From Gibbula magus (taxonomy: Eukaryota; Mollusca; Gastropoda; Trochida; Trochidae), in the NCBI GenBank assembly GCA_936450465.1, contig OW388296.1, positions 50,481,750 through 50,545,749 of the forward strand: DNA of 64,000 nucleotides. Direction: 5' to 3'. Below are positions 34,937-49,000 of the stretch, in pieces. How positions within the stretch are numbered: position 1 is the stretch's first letter; every line of letters starts with the position of its first letter. The notes beneath the pieces are model-generated. The model saw only the letters and a program-made list of their open reading frames with translations. It was not told the DNA's origin and searched no databases. A program made the position numbers and the translations under genes.

Positions 34937-37900
34937 TTATCGAAACATTGTGCTTACTGGAATAGCGTTATAGAATGAGCGAAGATTAGGACACTGATGT
35001 ATTTCAAATAGTAAAGTAACATATATAACACAACTTTCATACAAAATACTATAGACATGACTAATTAAAATGATAGCATAGATAACAAGAGAATAACATT
35101 GATCTTGAGTGAAATTGACATTTCATTCTGAATAATAAAAGTATCAAATATGCTATATACATGTAAATCTAAACATAACAGTTAATTTTTTACTTCAATA
35201 GTTGACGCGTTTCTGGTGTTTATTATTTTCTGAATATTTTCCTACAACGTGGCGAGAGAATGTGACCTAATCATTAAATTTGGAATGTAGTTATTTTGAA
35301 TAATGTTTTTTTCCAAAACAATGTTCAAACAGAATAGTTTTATGAAATCATAATCATCTATTTTCACTGAATAAAATACAAAGATACTTTCAAAAATCTA
35401 TAATTTATGTTGTAAAAATTTCATTTGTAAATTGCTGTTTAAACTATTTGTCAAGTATTCTCTGATAAATCAAAATATTCCTGTACACAGCAAGGGAATC
35501 AACAACATACTTCAAAGGCAGATTAGCTCAACAAGCCTATTTACAGCTAAAATTGAAAGTTGATTATTTACATTATAAAAAAACATCGTCCTTCCTGATA
35601 GTAATGGCAGAAGATCTCTTCCGTGATCGCTCCAACCAACACTGCAGCATCATTGCCTCTTGTGTGCTTCCTTGTGTATGCCTCTGTGTGTGCTTCTGTG
35701 AACCTCCCCTTATGCCACATTGATTCATCATGTTAAGAAGTTTACAATCCCGAGGCTACGGGAAGAAGATACCACACGTGTTGCAGGCCCTGTAAAAACA
35801 ACGTTGAAAAGAGGTATGTTCATTCGCTTGGTTACATAGAGTCGTTTGTATGGCAACTCAAGATTTACCGCTTAAGTTGAAATCAGTGTTTGGTTCGAGG
35901 CTAACATTACTTAGACGGTATCTCAAGCTTGTTATCTTGGTTCGGTAACTTTCCGAACGATGCAGACCTGCTTGTGGCTATGTCAAGCTCGATAATGCTG
36001 TGAACTTATTTCATAGCACATCAATACCTCGCTATGAACTTCCCGCTTCATTACCTTGATGTGTTATTTACACAAGTAATTCTAAAGTACCGACTCTTCA
36101 GGGTTATCATCTTCACCTGATCCTCTTTAAGTTAGAAACATGAGTTATACTTAATGAGTTTAATAACATCGTATGTTTTGGTATAATTACAAAAACTCCG
36201 CCTGATCGTCCTTCATTGTGAGGACATGAGTTTATGTTGACTGTCGCTATTACTGAAAGAGAAAGGTGTGATTGTATCGCATGTTTTATTTAATGTTTAA
36301 TTATTATCAGGCCATCATTTGAACGTAATGACCTGACAAGTTCACACAATCCGCTCCAACAGTGTGAAACCTTAAACTGATTACAACATGTCATCAATGC
36401 ACATTTCCTATTTAATTCTTTGAATCGTGTACAAAATGAGCATTGCTGTTATCCATCAATTTGTTAAAAACGAGGGAATAAACTACTAACATTTCTTTGG
36501 CATAAACGTTTTCATGCTCGTTTAAAATCATTATCGTGAACCAGAATATGTCTTTTTTCATTAACCATTAAGGTGGGGATGGAAAAGATGAGTTTTTGGT
36601 CAGCTCATTCACAAGTGTGATTTCGAATTCCATCATGAACTCGTGCAATTTGAAGAGTTGAAGTGTGCAATTAATGAGAAGTGACTCAAAATGTGTTTAG
36701 CATTAAAGTAACCATTATCTATGTTACAGCTACATTTGTTTATGTCTGGTGTACGACATATTGAATAATATATTTAATATAATTAATATAATATAGAATA
36801 ATAGCTTACATAATCCTAATCTATGTGTAAAATAATACCAATTGTCAAACATCTGAAGCCTACTTGAATAATTATCTATGTCTTTTGATGAAATAAATCT
36901 CTTTAAAACAATCTTTAAATACCAGGTGCAAGCATAAACATTCATGCCTTAGGTCTGTTTCCTTTGTATTTGTTTGATACTTAATGATGAAAATATACAT
37001 TTTCTCAATGGGGGAGTTATACATGAACAAGTCGGATGAGAGTCTAAATTTCTACGGAATATAGAATGTGATTTCCGTGTATAAACATACACTTTTTTAA
37101 CGCTTTTATCCTAAACTTTGATTTTGTAAAGATGATGAACAACCACAGAAAAAGTCAAAAGGGCAAAGATTGTGAATTGGTTACTCTGTATAACAGAAAG
37201 CACATTGACAATGCCTTATGTTGGTCTTTAGCCCAAGAGATACTAAATAGTGGATAGTCTATTGATGATCGACAAAATCAATGACTTTATTCTCATTGAA
37301 CGAATGTAAGTATCTATAATGTTTATATATGAAATAGCTCTTCTGAATGACATAAAGAGTGAAAACCCCATTTATTTGAATATATACAGAAAGATTTCTG
37401 CTTTTGTAATGATAACTGAAGTGCAATTTGTGGGTTGTAAAATTCAAACTCTACAAGTCATTATGGATCTTTCAGTTTTATATCCAAAAAAGCTAGATCA
37501 TTGATACCCAAAAGGCTTTCGAATCGATAAGTACCAGACACGTTAAATTGATAAAGTCCATATACAACTATGAATATTGATCAAAATGATACAGCTACAC
37601 AGAATAACCTTCAAATTATCAGTTCAATAAAATTCGTTCAATTATAAACAGACCGGCCAATGCTGTTTCATTCTAATTAACTATATAAAGTAACATACGA
37701 CGTTGACATTTAACCATTGCTCGAAGTCATTGTTATGTCTCATTACCAAGGCTTCCTTACATACATTTGTCTTCAAGAGACTACCTGACTACTTAGCATT
37801 TCAGCTTATCATTACCTTAACTGAGTCAATGGGATGATGCATCCTCATTTGACCATACAACCAAAGGGTTTCATTAGACTCTAACCAGTTATTTGTTTTC

Positions 37901-40900
37901 CAGTCAGATTAGATTTTTATGAGATATGGTTCAAAGATCAGCTATTTTAGATTAAAATCATTTTATGCAGGAAGCATATTAGTAATGAAGACCTGCTACA
38001 TCCTGATGTCTCTTGTTAGATTGATTTAGAATTTTGTTGGAAAGCATTTTCTGACGGAACCTGTGTTTGATTATAATAGAATGCAAGATAAAATATGTAT
38101 CATTGATTTCAAAACTGAGTTTCTTCATACCTGAAGGTTTTTTGTCAATCAAATTTCATATGTCTCGTTTTACCATGATGATTGTTTAGAATGACAAGCT
38201 TTATGTCAGATTCTCATTATGGTTACACCAAGTGATTTCAATTTTGTTTCTCTATTGAATCGAGTTCATAAGTCCATATACTGCATTGACGGCTGCCAGT
38301 ATAAATCGCAGTTTCAGATAATAGCATGTAAAACATGTTTGAACAACAAATTTAAATTCATGATATCATTGTACAAGATTATTATCAACGATCTGTACCT
38401 AAAAGAACGTTCAATTGATTCTTAAATAAGTGTCTGATATATGTTAAATAAATTGAATCTAAACCTTCTGAAACCATTGAATTGTTAATGGAAAGAGACA
38501 TTACGAAGATACATTCTATCAGTATCTTGTAACATAGCATTAGGTTCTATAACCAGTCCGGAAACTACAAACCATGTTAAGATAATTACAAATTTAAAGA
38601 CGTTTAGGTTCACAACAATTGCTACACCAGTGTTTAATATCCTTTGGTCTGATTACTTGAATAACTCTTTATGTTCTTGAACAAAGGCTTGAAATTGAAC
38701 CACTAATCAAGAATTGAAGGAAATGTGTTTGTTAATTGGAGTTGGTGTGAAATAATCTTGAATTTGCGAAGACCACAAGACCCACTTAGTGAGAAAACGA
38801 CGTTTATATCCGGTGCTTAAGCATCACCATCAGGAACCGAACAAATGAATGATAATTACTATCCATTATGAACCGTCTTGCTAATGTGACCAAGCTTGTG
38901 AAGATTCACAGTGTCATGGATGAATCTTTCTATGAACTCATTTTCTGTCAAGTGCTGTTTGAAATGTTGAACAACGGATGTCAAGTTAAAATTGGGAACT
39001 TTAAGTAAATTGTTTTAATTGATATTATTCTCAAGGTTTTACTAGATGAGATTCTAATATTTTAAATTTTTGAGGATCTAGTTTTACTAGGAGATATTTT
39101 CATTTTTATTTTCAATAATCCTGTTCACTTTGTTCATATGTTAATTGCTACTAATTATTTTCCAGATGCACAGTTATCAGAAAGTCAAATGTCTTCATTC
39201 AATCAAATATATAAGAAATTTATATATGACATCGCAAGTATTTTTACCAGTAAAACAATGAGGGCGGTTAGTGTTTTGATGAAGCTTCTAACCTTTGTCT
39301 GGGAATTTTACATGTTGTTTCTCGTCCCAATTTAGAATCAGACCAATCGCCATTGATTACAATGAATTCAAGCTCAAGTTGCAACCAATGATTTCGTGTT
39401 ACTTGTTCATGTTGTAGAGACTAACATGGTTTGCCTTTCACAGGTTTTCATTTAAGGAGTTGTTTATTGTTTTGATGTGAACCAGGGTAAACTGGACTTT
39501 TGCTAATTATATCATTGTTAAAATAAACCTAATGTAGGTTTCATGCTAAATATTTTTTTCGAGAGTAGAGTAGAGTAAAGTACATTGCGTGCCGGATAAG
39601 AAATAACAAATTTGGATCAAACAGAAATAAACAATCGGCGATGAAAATATTGTTTAATGAGATGGTATGTTATTATTCACAAACTAAAAGAGCACGATCA
39701 GCAGTTTATATCTCACAAAATAATTAATCATTTTGATTTCCCATTTCAGTTGTATTTCATATCTCAAAACTTTAGCATATTGGTTCTAGATTTCTCATTT
39801 TATATTACAACAATTATATATGATTTGATAAGTGCGCAACTACTAAAGAATTTGATTTTCTATAATTAGGATGTGATTTTAGCAAGTGACAAATTTGTAA
39901 ATTTAAAGTAAAAAACAGAGGATGTAATGCTGAAATAATGATACTATTAGAGGATAATTTTGTTATATCATTTAAATGTTTTTACTTTAACAGCACATTA
40001 AATTATTAATAAATGAAAACTAGATAAAATGTGTCTCTCAGTACTATACCAATTCTAAATGCCTTTCAAGAATTTTAGCAGAAAATAGATTTTATGTCTA
40101 ATTAAAAAAGTCATGTTTATGTTAATTCTGTGACACAAAAAATTAAAAGTTGTAGCTTGGAATGTAACATAACCTTTGAAAGTCACATTCTTCTAAAAAC
40201 TTCACACGTTAAAAAACTGCAGTACCCAGATTAAAGCTGTCCCGTCAGTTTTGAAGTTTCTGCTTACTCCACGAAAGTAATGAACCATTTCTAAGCAAAC
40301 ATGTTTTTCTAACTCATAAACTTTTCATCAAATAAGCTGAATGATTTCAGATCATGAAAGCCTTATTAGGTCTTTCAACAGAATGATTAGATTAGCTTGA
40401 GAGAAACACCTGGCAAGAATAAGGTTGTTTTGCTTCGATGTTCATGCATGATCACTTTAAATCAAGAACAGGTGTAAATGTTGGAGGGACGTTAGATTTC
40501 TCAGAACAGGTGCGAATTAGATCTGATAATGTAAAATAATCGTAAATACGAGATAAGTTAGTACTATTTTGTGTAACCCGGATGACAAAATGAGTTGAGT
40601 TTTCCCAAGGCTATTAACCATATCTTCAGGTTCTATAACTTTTCTTCAAGTTAAGTTAATGTATAGTAGGTTTAGTTTATATATTGTTTTTCTTTTAAAG
40701 ATTATAAATGTCATTGTGTAAATAACTGTCACTTATTATATACGAGAATGTTTCAAAACCTTAATTTATATTGTCTTTACATAAACAATGAATTAAATAT
40801 TTTCGTTCTACCGATTTTAATTGAACAGCTAGAAAGGTAAATATATACGTATATGTTTAACGTATTATCTGCTTGTGAATACTTTTCCTTTGAACTAGAC

Positions 40901-43020
40901 AGAAAGTTTTAGTTTAAATATTGTTGATTGTTATTATAAATGTTATTGTGTAAATAACTGTCCATTATGATAAGCGTGTTTCAAAAGCTTATTTGTTTTT
41001 AAATAAACAATGAAGTAAATAGTTTCGTCCTGCCAATTGAAGGGGTGCATTCAAGAAGGGCACATGTTCTATGTATATAACATAGCACATGTGCCCTTGT
41101 TGAGTCAACCCCTTCAATTGTAATGGAACAGTCAGAAAAGTACATTTATATGTATATGTTTAACTTATTATCTGCTTGTGAATACCTTTCTTTTAAACTA
41201 GACAGAAAATGTTTTCTATTTTTGTGTAATTGCTTATAATATACCTCAGCAAAAGTGTGGGTTGGAGTTATACACATCCTGACGCTGGCACCCCTCTAGT
41301 TCCGTCAATTTAGATTAAGTATATCATTAATTAAGTCGTTTAATGACCACCCTTGATGAACTATACCTCGGAAGCCTGTAACAAGACTCAATTTGAATTT
41401 GAAGAGTCATGTTTTGATTTTCAGTTTGAGTTTGTTATGCTTTATATAACTTGACCCTTTCGAAATCGTAACATATGAGGTGTATTTCGATTACTTTAAA
41501 GGGGCGTAATAATGGTGTTGAGGTCAGGTATATATCCAATCTTATAATTTGTGTTATTTAACTCAAAATTATTAATTATTAACCGCAAATAATCAGTTGA
41601 AGGTCAATCAGTTCAGTATAACGAAAATACAACCATTCAAAGCCGTGGTCATGATCGAAAACCGGACAATGGACCTTGGCTTGCTGCAGCCATTAAGTCA
41701 ACCGTAATTTTTATAATTTTAATAAAGTAAATAGGAATGTTAGCTTTCAATTCCTATTTTTTAAAATCATTCAGTCCGATAAATAATTTTCCTTGTGACA
41801 GTATAATTAATTGATTTTAGGGTTTGAGTTGCATGTAAGATTCAAGTTAAGAGTGAATTACAAAACGTTGTCATCATCTGAGTCATTGTACAGCAGCATA
41901 TTAAATTATATATATTTCGTAATCAAGATCGATGTAAGGATAATATCACTCTATCTTTTTAAGATCTATACAAAACTTACACAATCACATCTTTAAATGA
42001 AAAGAAATGTTTACAAACTTCTTTAAATCCTCGAAAAGCGTTTACATGGGATTGTCAGTTATCAATGGATTTTCTGTTGTAGAAGAGTCAATTATTTCCG
42101 AAAATAGCTGTGTTATTTGGTAGAACTAATGTTAGCTTTCAATTCCTATTTTGGAAATTCACATGGCCAAAGATGAGATGTATAATTCAGTCAGATAAAT
42201 AAACTTCCTTGTGACAGGATACGACATTGATTTTAGGGTTTGAGTTCATGATTCAAGTTAAGAGTGTCATTATGTGAGTCATTGTACAGCAGCATATTGA
42301 ATTATATATATTTCTTAATCAAGATTGATGTAATGATAACATGCTTCTATCTTTTTTAAGATCTATCGGAAATGACACAATCACATCTTTGTATGACAAG
42401 GAATGTTACAAACTTCTTTAATGTTAACTTCTATATATATGTCAAAGGGAAAAACAATCTTATGTAAGACCTTCCTTCTTTTACCATTTTGAATGCGACA
42501 AAAAAACGTGTATGTCATGGCCTAGAAAATGGAGCGGTTAATTTTCGTATAACCAGGAAGTATACAAACTGAGAACTCGATAATGATAAACTTGACTGAC
42601 ATTCAAAAGAAAACTCCCTCTGTTTTGGACCTTGTCTATCTTCAAAGCATCATTAAGTGATCATTTGTTGCGTGTTTCGATCAACTCTTTGTATCATCGA
42701 ATGAAAAATCACAATCCATTGATTCTAAAACCAGAATAAGAGTTTGTGTTTCTATTACAAGTGTTAACATTGAATGGGGCGTTTCTTTTGAACATCAGTA
42801 TGTAATGTTGTGTTGTCTTCTTTTCTTTTTGCTCAAAGTTCGGTAATTAACGTTTTCAGAGCTTACAAGGATTGGATCGAGATTAAAATAGGTATTGTCA
42901 GGTTCGGTATATAGTTGTGGATCCATTATCTGCAATTTTCATCCCGTTATTATCCATATACTATTGAGCAGTAAATTAAGAAAGAAAACTTTGATTCTGT
43001 GAATATGAATACTTAATACA
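34937..43020. repeat. Tandem array unit X3 (~8.08 kb), Y/X chimera
   Basis: The first ~1.2 kb is Y-type: short start GGAATAGCG, short VNTR, TCTAAAGTACCG at 36081-36092, and ACCTGA at 36115-36120. From 36,212 on (CTTCATTG, then GATTACAACATG and GAGCATTGC) it is X-type to the end. This is the product expected from a crossover between a Y start and an X body. It has private substitutions: C at 35031, T at 37410, and AC for GA at 38397-38398, the last removing a stop present in X1 and X2. No gene recognised. Confidence 0.9.
41034..41120. mobile_element. 87-bp hairpin element (X3)
   Basis: Same 87-bp foldback as X1 and X2, as expected for the X-type body of this unit. Confidence 0.65.
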
Positions 43021-46000
43021 TTATCGAAACATTGTGCTTACTGGAATAGCGTTATAGAATGAGCGAAGATTAGGACACTGATGTATTTCAAATAGTAAAG
43101 TAACATATATAACAAAACTTTCATACAAAATACTATAGACATGACTAATTAAAATGATAGCATAGATAACAAGAGAATAACATTGATCTTGAGTGAAATT
43201 GACATTTCATTCTGAATAATAAAAGTATCAAATATGCTATATACATGTAAATCTAAACATAACAGTTAATTTTTTACTTCAATAGTTGACGCGTTTCTGG
43301 TGTTTATTATTTTCTGAATATTTTCCTACAACGTGGCGAGAGAATGTGACCTAATCATTAAATTTGGAATGTAGTTATTTTGAATAATGTTTTTTTCCAA
43401 AACAATGTTCAAACAGAATAGTTTTATGAAATCATAATCATCTATTTTCACTGAATAAAATACAAAGATACTTTCAAAAATCTATAATTTATGTTGTAAA
43501 AATTTCATTTGTAAATTGCTGTTTAAACTATTTGTCAAGTATTCTCTGATAAATCAAAATATTCCTGTACACAGCAAGGGAATCAACAACATACTTCAAA
43601 GGCAGATTAGCTCAACAAGCCTATTTACAGCTAAAATTGAAAGTTGATTATTTACATTATAAAAAAACATCGTCCTTCCTGATAGTAATGGCAGAAGATC
43701 TCTTCCGTGATCGCTCCAACCAACACTGCAGCATCATTGCCTCTTGTGTGCTTCCTTGTGTATGCCTCTGTGTGTGCTTCTGTGAACCTCCCCTTATGCC
43801 ACATTGATTCATCATGTTAAGAAGTTTACAATCCCGAGGCTACGGGAAGAAGATACCACACGTGTTGCAGGCCCTGTAAAAACAACGTTGAAAAGAGGTA
43901 TGTTCATTCGCTTGGTTACATAGAGTCGTTTGTATGGCAACTCAAGATTTACCGCTTAAGTTGAAATCAGTGTTTGGTTCGAGGCTAACATTACTTAGAC
44001 GGTATCTCAAGCTTGTTATCTTGGTTCGGTAACTTTCCGAACGATGCAGACCTGCTTGTGGCTATGTCAAGCTCGATAATGCTGTGAACTTATTTCATAG
44101 CACATCAATACCTCGCTATGAACTTCCCGCTTCATTACCTTGATGTGTTATTTACACAAGTAATTCTAAAGTACCGACTCATCAGGGTTATCATCTTCAC
44201 CTGATCCTCTTTAAGTTAGAAACATGAGTTATACTTAATGAGTTTAATAACATCGTATGTTTTGGTATAATTACAAAAACTCCGCCTGATCGTCCGTCAT
44301 TGTGAGGACATGAGTTTATGTTGACTGTCGCTATTACTGAAAGAGAAAGGTGTGATTGTATCGCATGTTTTATTTAATGTTTAATTATTATCAGGCCATC
44401 ATTTGAACGTAATGACCTGACAAGTTCACACAATCCGCTCCAACAGTGTGAAACCTTAAACTGATTATAAAATGTCATCAATGCACATTTCCTATTTAAT
44501 TCTTTGAATCGTGTACAAAATGACGTTGCTGTTATCCATCAATTTGTTAAAAACGAGGGAATAAACTACTAACATTTCTTTGGCATAAACGTTTTCATGC
44601 TCGTTTAAAATCATTATCGTGAACCAGAATATGTCTTTTTTCATTAACCATTAAGGTGGGGATGGAAAAGATGAGTTTTTGGTCAGCTCATTCACAAGTG
44701 TGATTTCGAATTCCATCATGAACTCGTGCAATTTGAAGAGTTGAAGTGTGCAATTAATGAGAAGTGACTCAAAATGTGTTTAGCATTAAAGTAACCATTA
44801 TCTATGTTACAGCTACATTTGTTTATGTCTGGTGTACGACATATTGAATAATATATTTAATATAATTAATATAATATAGAATAATAGCTTACATAATCCT
44901 AATCTATGTGTAAAATAATACCAATTGTCAAACATCTGAAGCCTACTTGAATAATTATCTATGTCTTTTGATGAAATAAATCTCTTTAAAACAATCTTTA
45001 AATACCAGGTGCAAGCATAAACATTCATGCCTTAGGTCTGTTTCCTTTGTATTTGTTTGATACTTAATGATGAAAATATACATTTTCTCAATGGGGGAGT
45101 TATACATGAACAAGTCGGATGAGAGTCTAAATTTCTACGGAATATAGAATGTGATTTCCGTGTATAAACATACACTTTTTTAACGCTTTTATCCTAAACT
45201 TTGATTTTGTAAAGATGATGAACAACCACAGAAAAAGTCAAAAGGGCAAAGATTGTGAATTGGTTACTCTGTATAACAGAAAGCACATTGACAATGCCTT
45301 ATGTTGGTCTTTAGCCCAAGAGATACTAAATAGTGGATAGTCTATTGATGATCGACAAAATCAATGACTTTATTCTCATTGAACGAATGTAAGTATCTAT
45401 AATGTTTATATATGAAATAGCTCTTCTGAATGACATAAAGAGTGAAAACCCCATTTATTTGAATATATACAGAAAGATTTCTGCTTTTGTAAAGATAACT
45501 GAAGTGCAATTTGTGGGTTGTAAAATTCAAACTCTACAAGTCATTATGGATCTTTCAGTTTTATATCCAAAAAAGCTAGATCATTGATACCCAAAAGGCT
45601 TTCGAATCGATAAGTACCAGACACGTTAAATTGATAAAGTCCATATACAACTATGAATATTGATCAAAATGATACAGCTACACAGAATAACCTTCAAATT
45701 ATCAGTTCAATAAAATTCGTTCAATTATAAACAGACCGGCCAATGCTGTTTCATTCTAATTAACTATATAAAGTAACATACGACGTTGACAGTTAATCAT
45801 TGCTCGAAGTCATTGTTATGTCTCATTACCAAGGCTTCCTTACATACATTTGTCTTCAAGAGACTACCTGACTACTTAGCATTTCAGCTTATCATTACCT
45901 TAACTGAGTCAATGGGATGATGCATCCTCATTTGACCATACAACCAAAGGGTTTCATTTGACTCTAACCAGTTGTTTGTTTTTCAGTCAGATTAGATTCT

Positions 46001-49000
46001 TATGAGATATAGTTAAAAGATCAGCTATTTTAGATTAACATCATTTGATGCAGAAGCATATTAGTAATGAAGACCTGCTACATCCTGATGTCTCTTGTTA
46101 GATTAATTTAGAATTTTGTTGGAAAGCATTTTCTGACGGAACCTGTGTTTGATTATAATAGAATGCAAGATAAAATATGTATCATTGATTTCAAAACTGA
46201 GTTTCTTCATACCTAAAGGTGTTTTGTGAATCAAATTTCATATGTCTCGTTTTACCATGATGGTTGTTTAGAATACCAAGCTTTATGTCAGATTCTCATT
46301 ATGGTTACACCAAGTGATTTCAATTTTGTTTCTATTGAATCGAGTTCATAAGTCCATATACTACATTGACGGCTGCCAGTATACTAACATCGCAGTTTCA
46401 GATAATAGCATGTAAAACATGTTTGAACAACAAATTTAAATTCATGATATCATTGTACAAGATTATTATCAACGATCTGTGACTAAAAGAACTTTCAATT
46501 GATTCTTAAATAAGTGTCTGGTATATGTTAAATAACTTGAATCTAAAACTTCTGTAACCTTTGAATTGTTAATGAAAAGAGACATTACGAAAATCGTTCT
46601 ATCAATATGTTGTAACATAGCATTAGGTTCTATAACCAGTCCGGAAACTACAAACCATGTCCAGATAATTACAAATTTAAAGACGTTTAGGTTCACAACA
46701 ATTGCTACACCAGTGTTTAATATCCTTTGGTCTGATTACTTGAATAACTCTTTATGTTCTTGAACAAAGGCTTGAAATTGAACCACTAATCAAGAATTGA
46801 AGGAAATGTGTTTGTTAATTGGAGTTGGTGAGAAATAATCTTGAATTTGCGAAGACCACAAGACCCACTTAGTGAGAAAACGACGTTTATATCCGGTGCT
46901 TAAGCATCACCATCAGGAACCGAACAAATGAATGATAATTACTATCCATTATGAAGCGTCTTGCTAATGTGACCAAGCTTGTGAAGATTCACAGTGTCAT
47001 CAAATTGGATGAATCTTTCTATGAACCCATTTTCTGTCAAGTGCAGTTTGAATTTTTTAACAACGGATGTCAAGTTAAAATTGGGAATTTTAAGTAAAAT
47101 GTTTTAATTGATATTTTTTCTCAAGGTTTTACTAGATGAGATTTTTGAATTTTAAATTTTCGAGGATCTTGTTCACTTTATTCAAGTATTAATTGCTACT
47201 TATTATTTTCCAGATAAACAGTTATCAGAAAGTCAAATGTAATCATTCAATCAAATATATAAGAAATGTATATATGACATCACAAGTATTTTTACCATTT
47301 AAACCGTGAGGGCGGTTCCAAGAAAGTTCCATCCTTTATCTGGGAATTTGACATGTTGTCTGTCGTCCCAATTTAGAATCAGACCAATCTCCATTGATAA
47401 CAATGGATTAAATCACACTTTGCAACCAATGATTTTGTATTACTTGCTCATGTTGCAGAGGGTAACATGGTTTGCCTTTCACGGGTTTTCAGTGAAGTGG
47501 TTGTTTATTGTTTTGATGTGAACCAGGGTAAACTTGACTTTTGCTAATTATACCATTGTTAAAATAAACCTAATGCAGGTTTCATGCTAAATATTTTTTT
47601 CTTGATAAGTAGAGGAGAATACGCTGCTTGCCGGATAAGAAATAACACATTTGGATACAAGAGTAACAAACACTCGTCCATGAAAATATTTGTTGAAGGA
47701 GATGGTATATAATCGTTCATAAACTAAAAGAGCATCATTAGCAATTTATATCTGACAAAATAATTGATCATTTACATTTCCCATTTCAGTTGTATTTTTT
47801 ATCTACACACTTTAGCATATTAACTCAAAGGAGTTTTTATCTTAAAGACAAATTGGTTCTGAATTTCACTTTTCAAATTATGGCATTTATATATAATTTG
47901 AAAAATACACAACTACTAACAATTTGATTTTCTTAATCAGGTTGTGAGATAAACAAGTGACATATTTGTAAATTTAAAGTAAAATACAGAGGACGTTGTG
48001 CTGTTGAAGAAATGGTACTATCAAATGATTGAAATGTGATTCAAATGTTTTATTGAATAAGTCATCATTTGTACTTTCAGAGCCCATGTAAATATTAAAA
48101 AATGAATACTAGATAATATTTGTCTATCATTCTTATACCAACTTTGCAGAATTTCATCGAGAACTAGATATTATGGCTGATTAAAGTAAGTAATGTATAT
48201 GTAAATTTTGTGACACAAGAAATTAAAAGTTGCAACTTAACAGAAACTTTGAATGTCACATTCTTTTAACAAATATATAACAAAAACAACAAATGCTGAG
48301 TGAAGTTCACTTCACAAGTGCAGTACCAAGATTAAAGATGTCCCGTCGGTTTTGGAGTTTCTGCTTACTCCACGAAAGGAAATGAACCATTTCTAAGCAA
48401 ACAGTTTTTTCTAACTCATAAACCTTTCATCAATAAAGCTGAATGATTTCAGATCGTGAAAGCCTTATTAGGTCTGTCAACAGAATGATTAGATTAGCTT
48501 GAGAGAAACACCTGGCATGAATAAGGTTGTTTTGCTTCGATGTTCATGCATGGTCGCTTTAAATCAAGAACAGGTGTAAATGTTGGAGAGACGTTAGATT
48601 TCTCAGAACAGGTGCGAATTAGATTTGATAACTCAGTACTATTTTGAAATGTGTTATGAAGAGATTAGTAGAATATAATGTTCGATAAACTATTAAGCAT
48701 ATATTCAGGTTCTATAACTTTTATAGTTAAGTCTGTGTATGGTAAGTTTTAGTTTGGATATTGTTGGTTGTTATTATAAGTGTTATTGTGTAAATAACTG
48801 TCCATTATGATATACAAGAGTGTTTCAAAACTTTCATGGTCTTTAAATAAACAATGAAGTTAATATGTTCGTCCTGCCAATTGAAGGGGTGCATTTAAGA
48901 AGGGCACATGTTCTATGTATATAACATAGCATATGTGTCCTTTTTGAGTCCACCCCTTCAATTGTAATGGAACAGCCAGAAAGGTACATTTATATGTATG

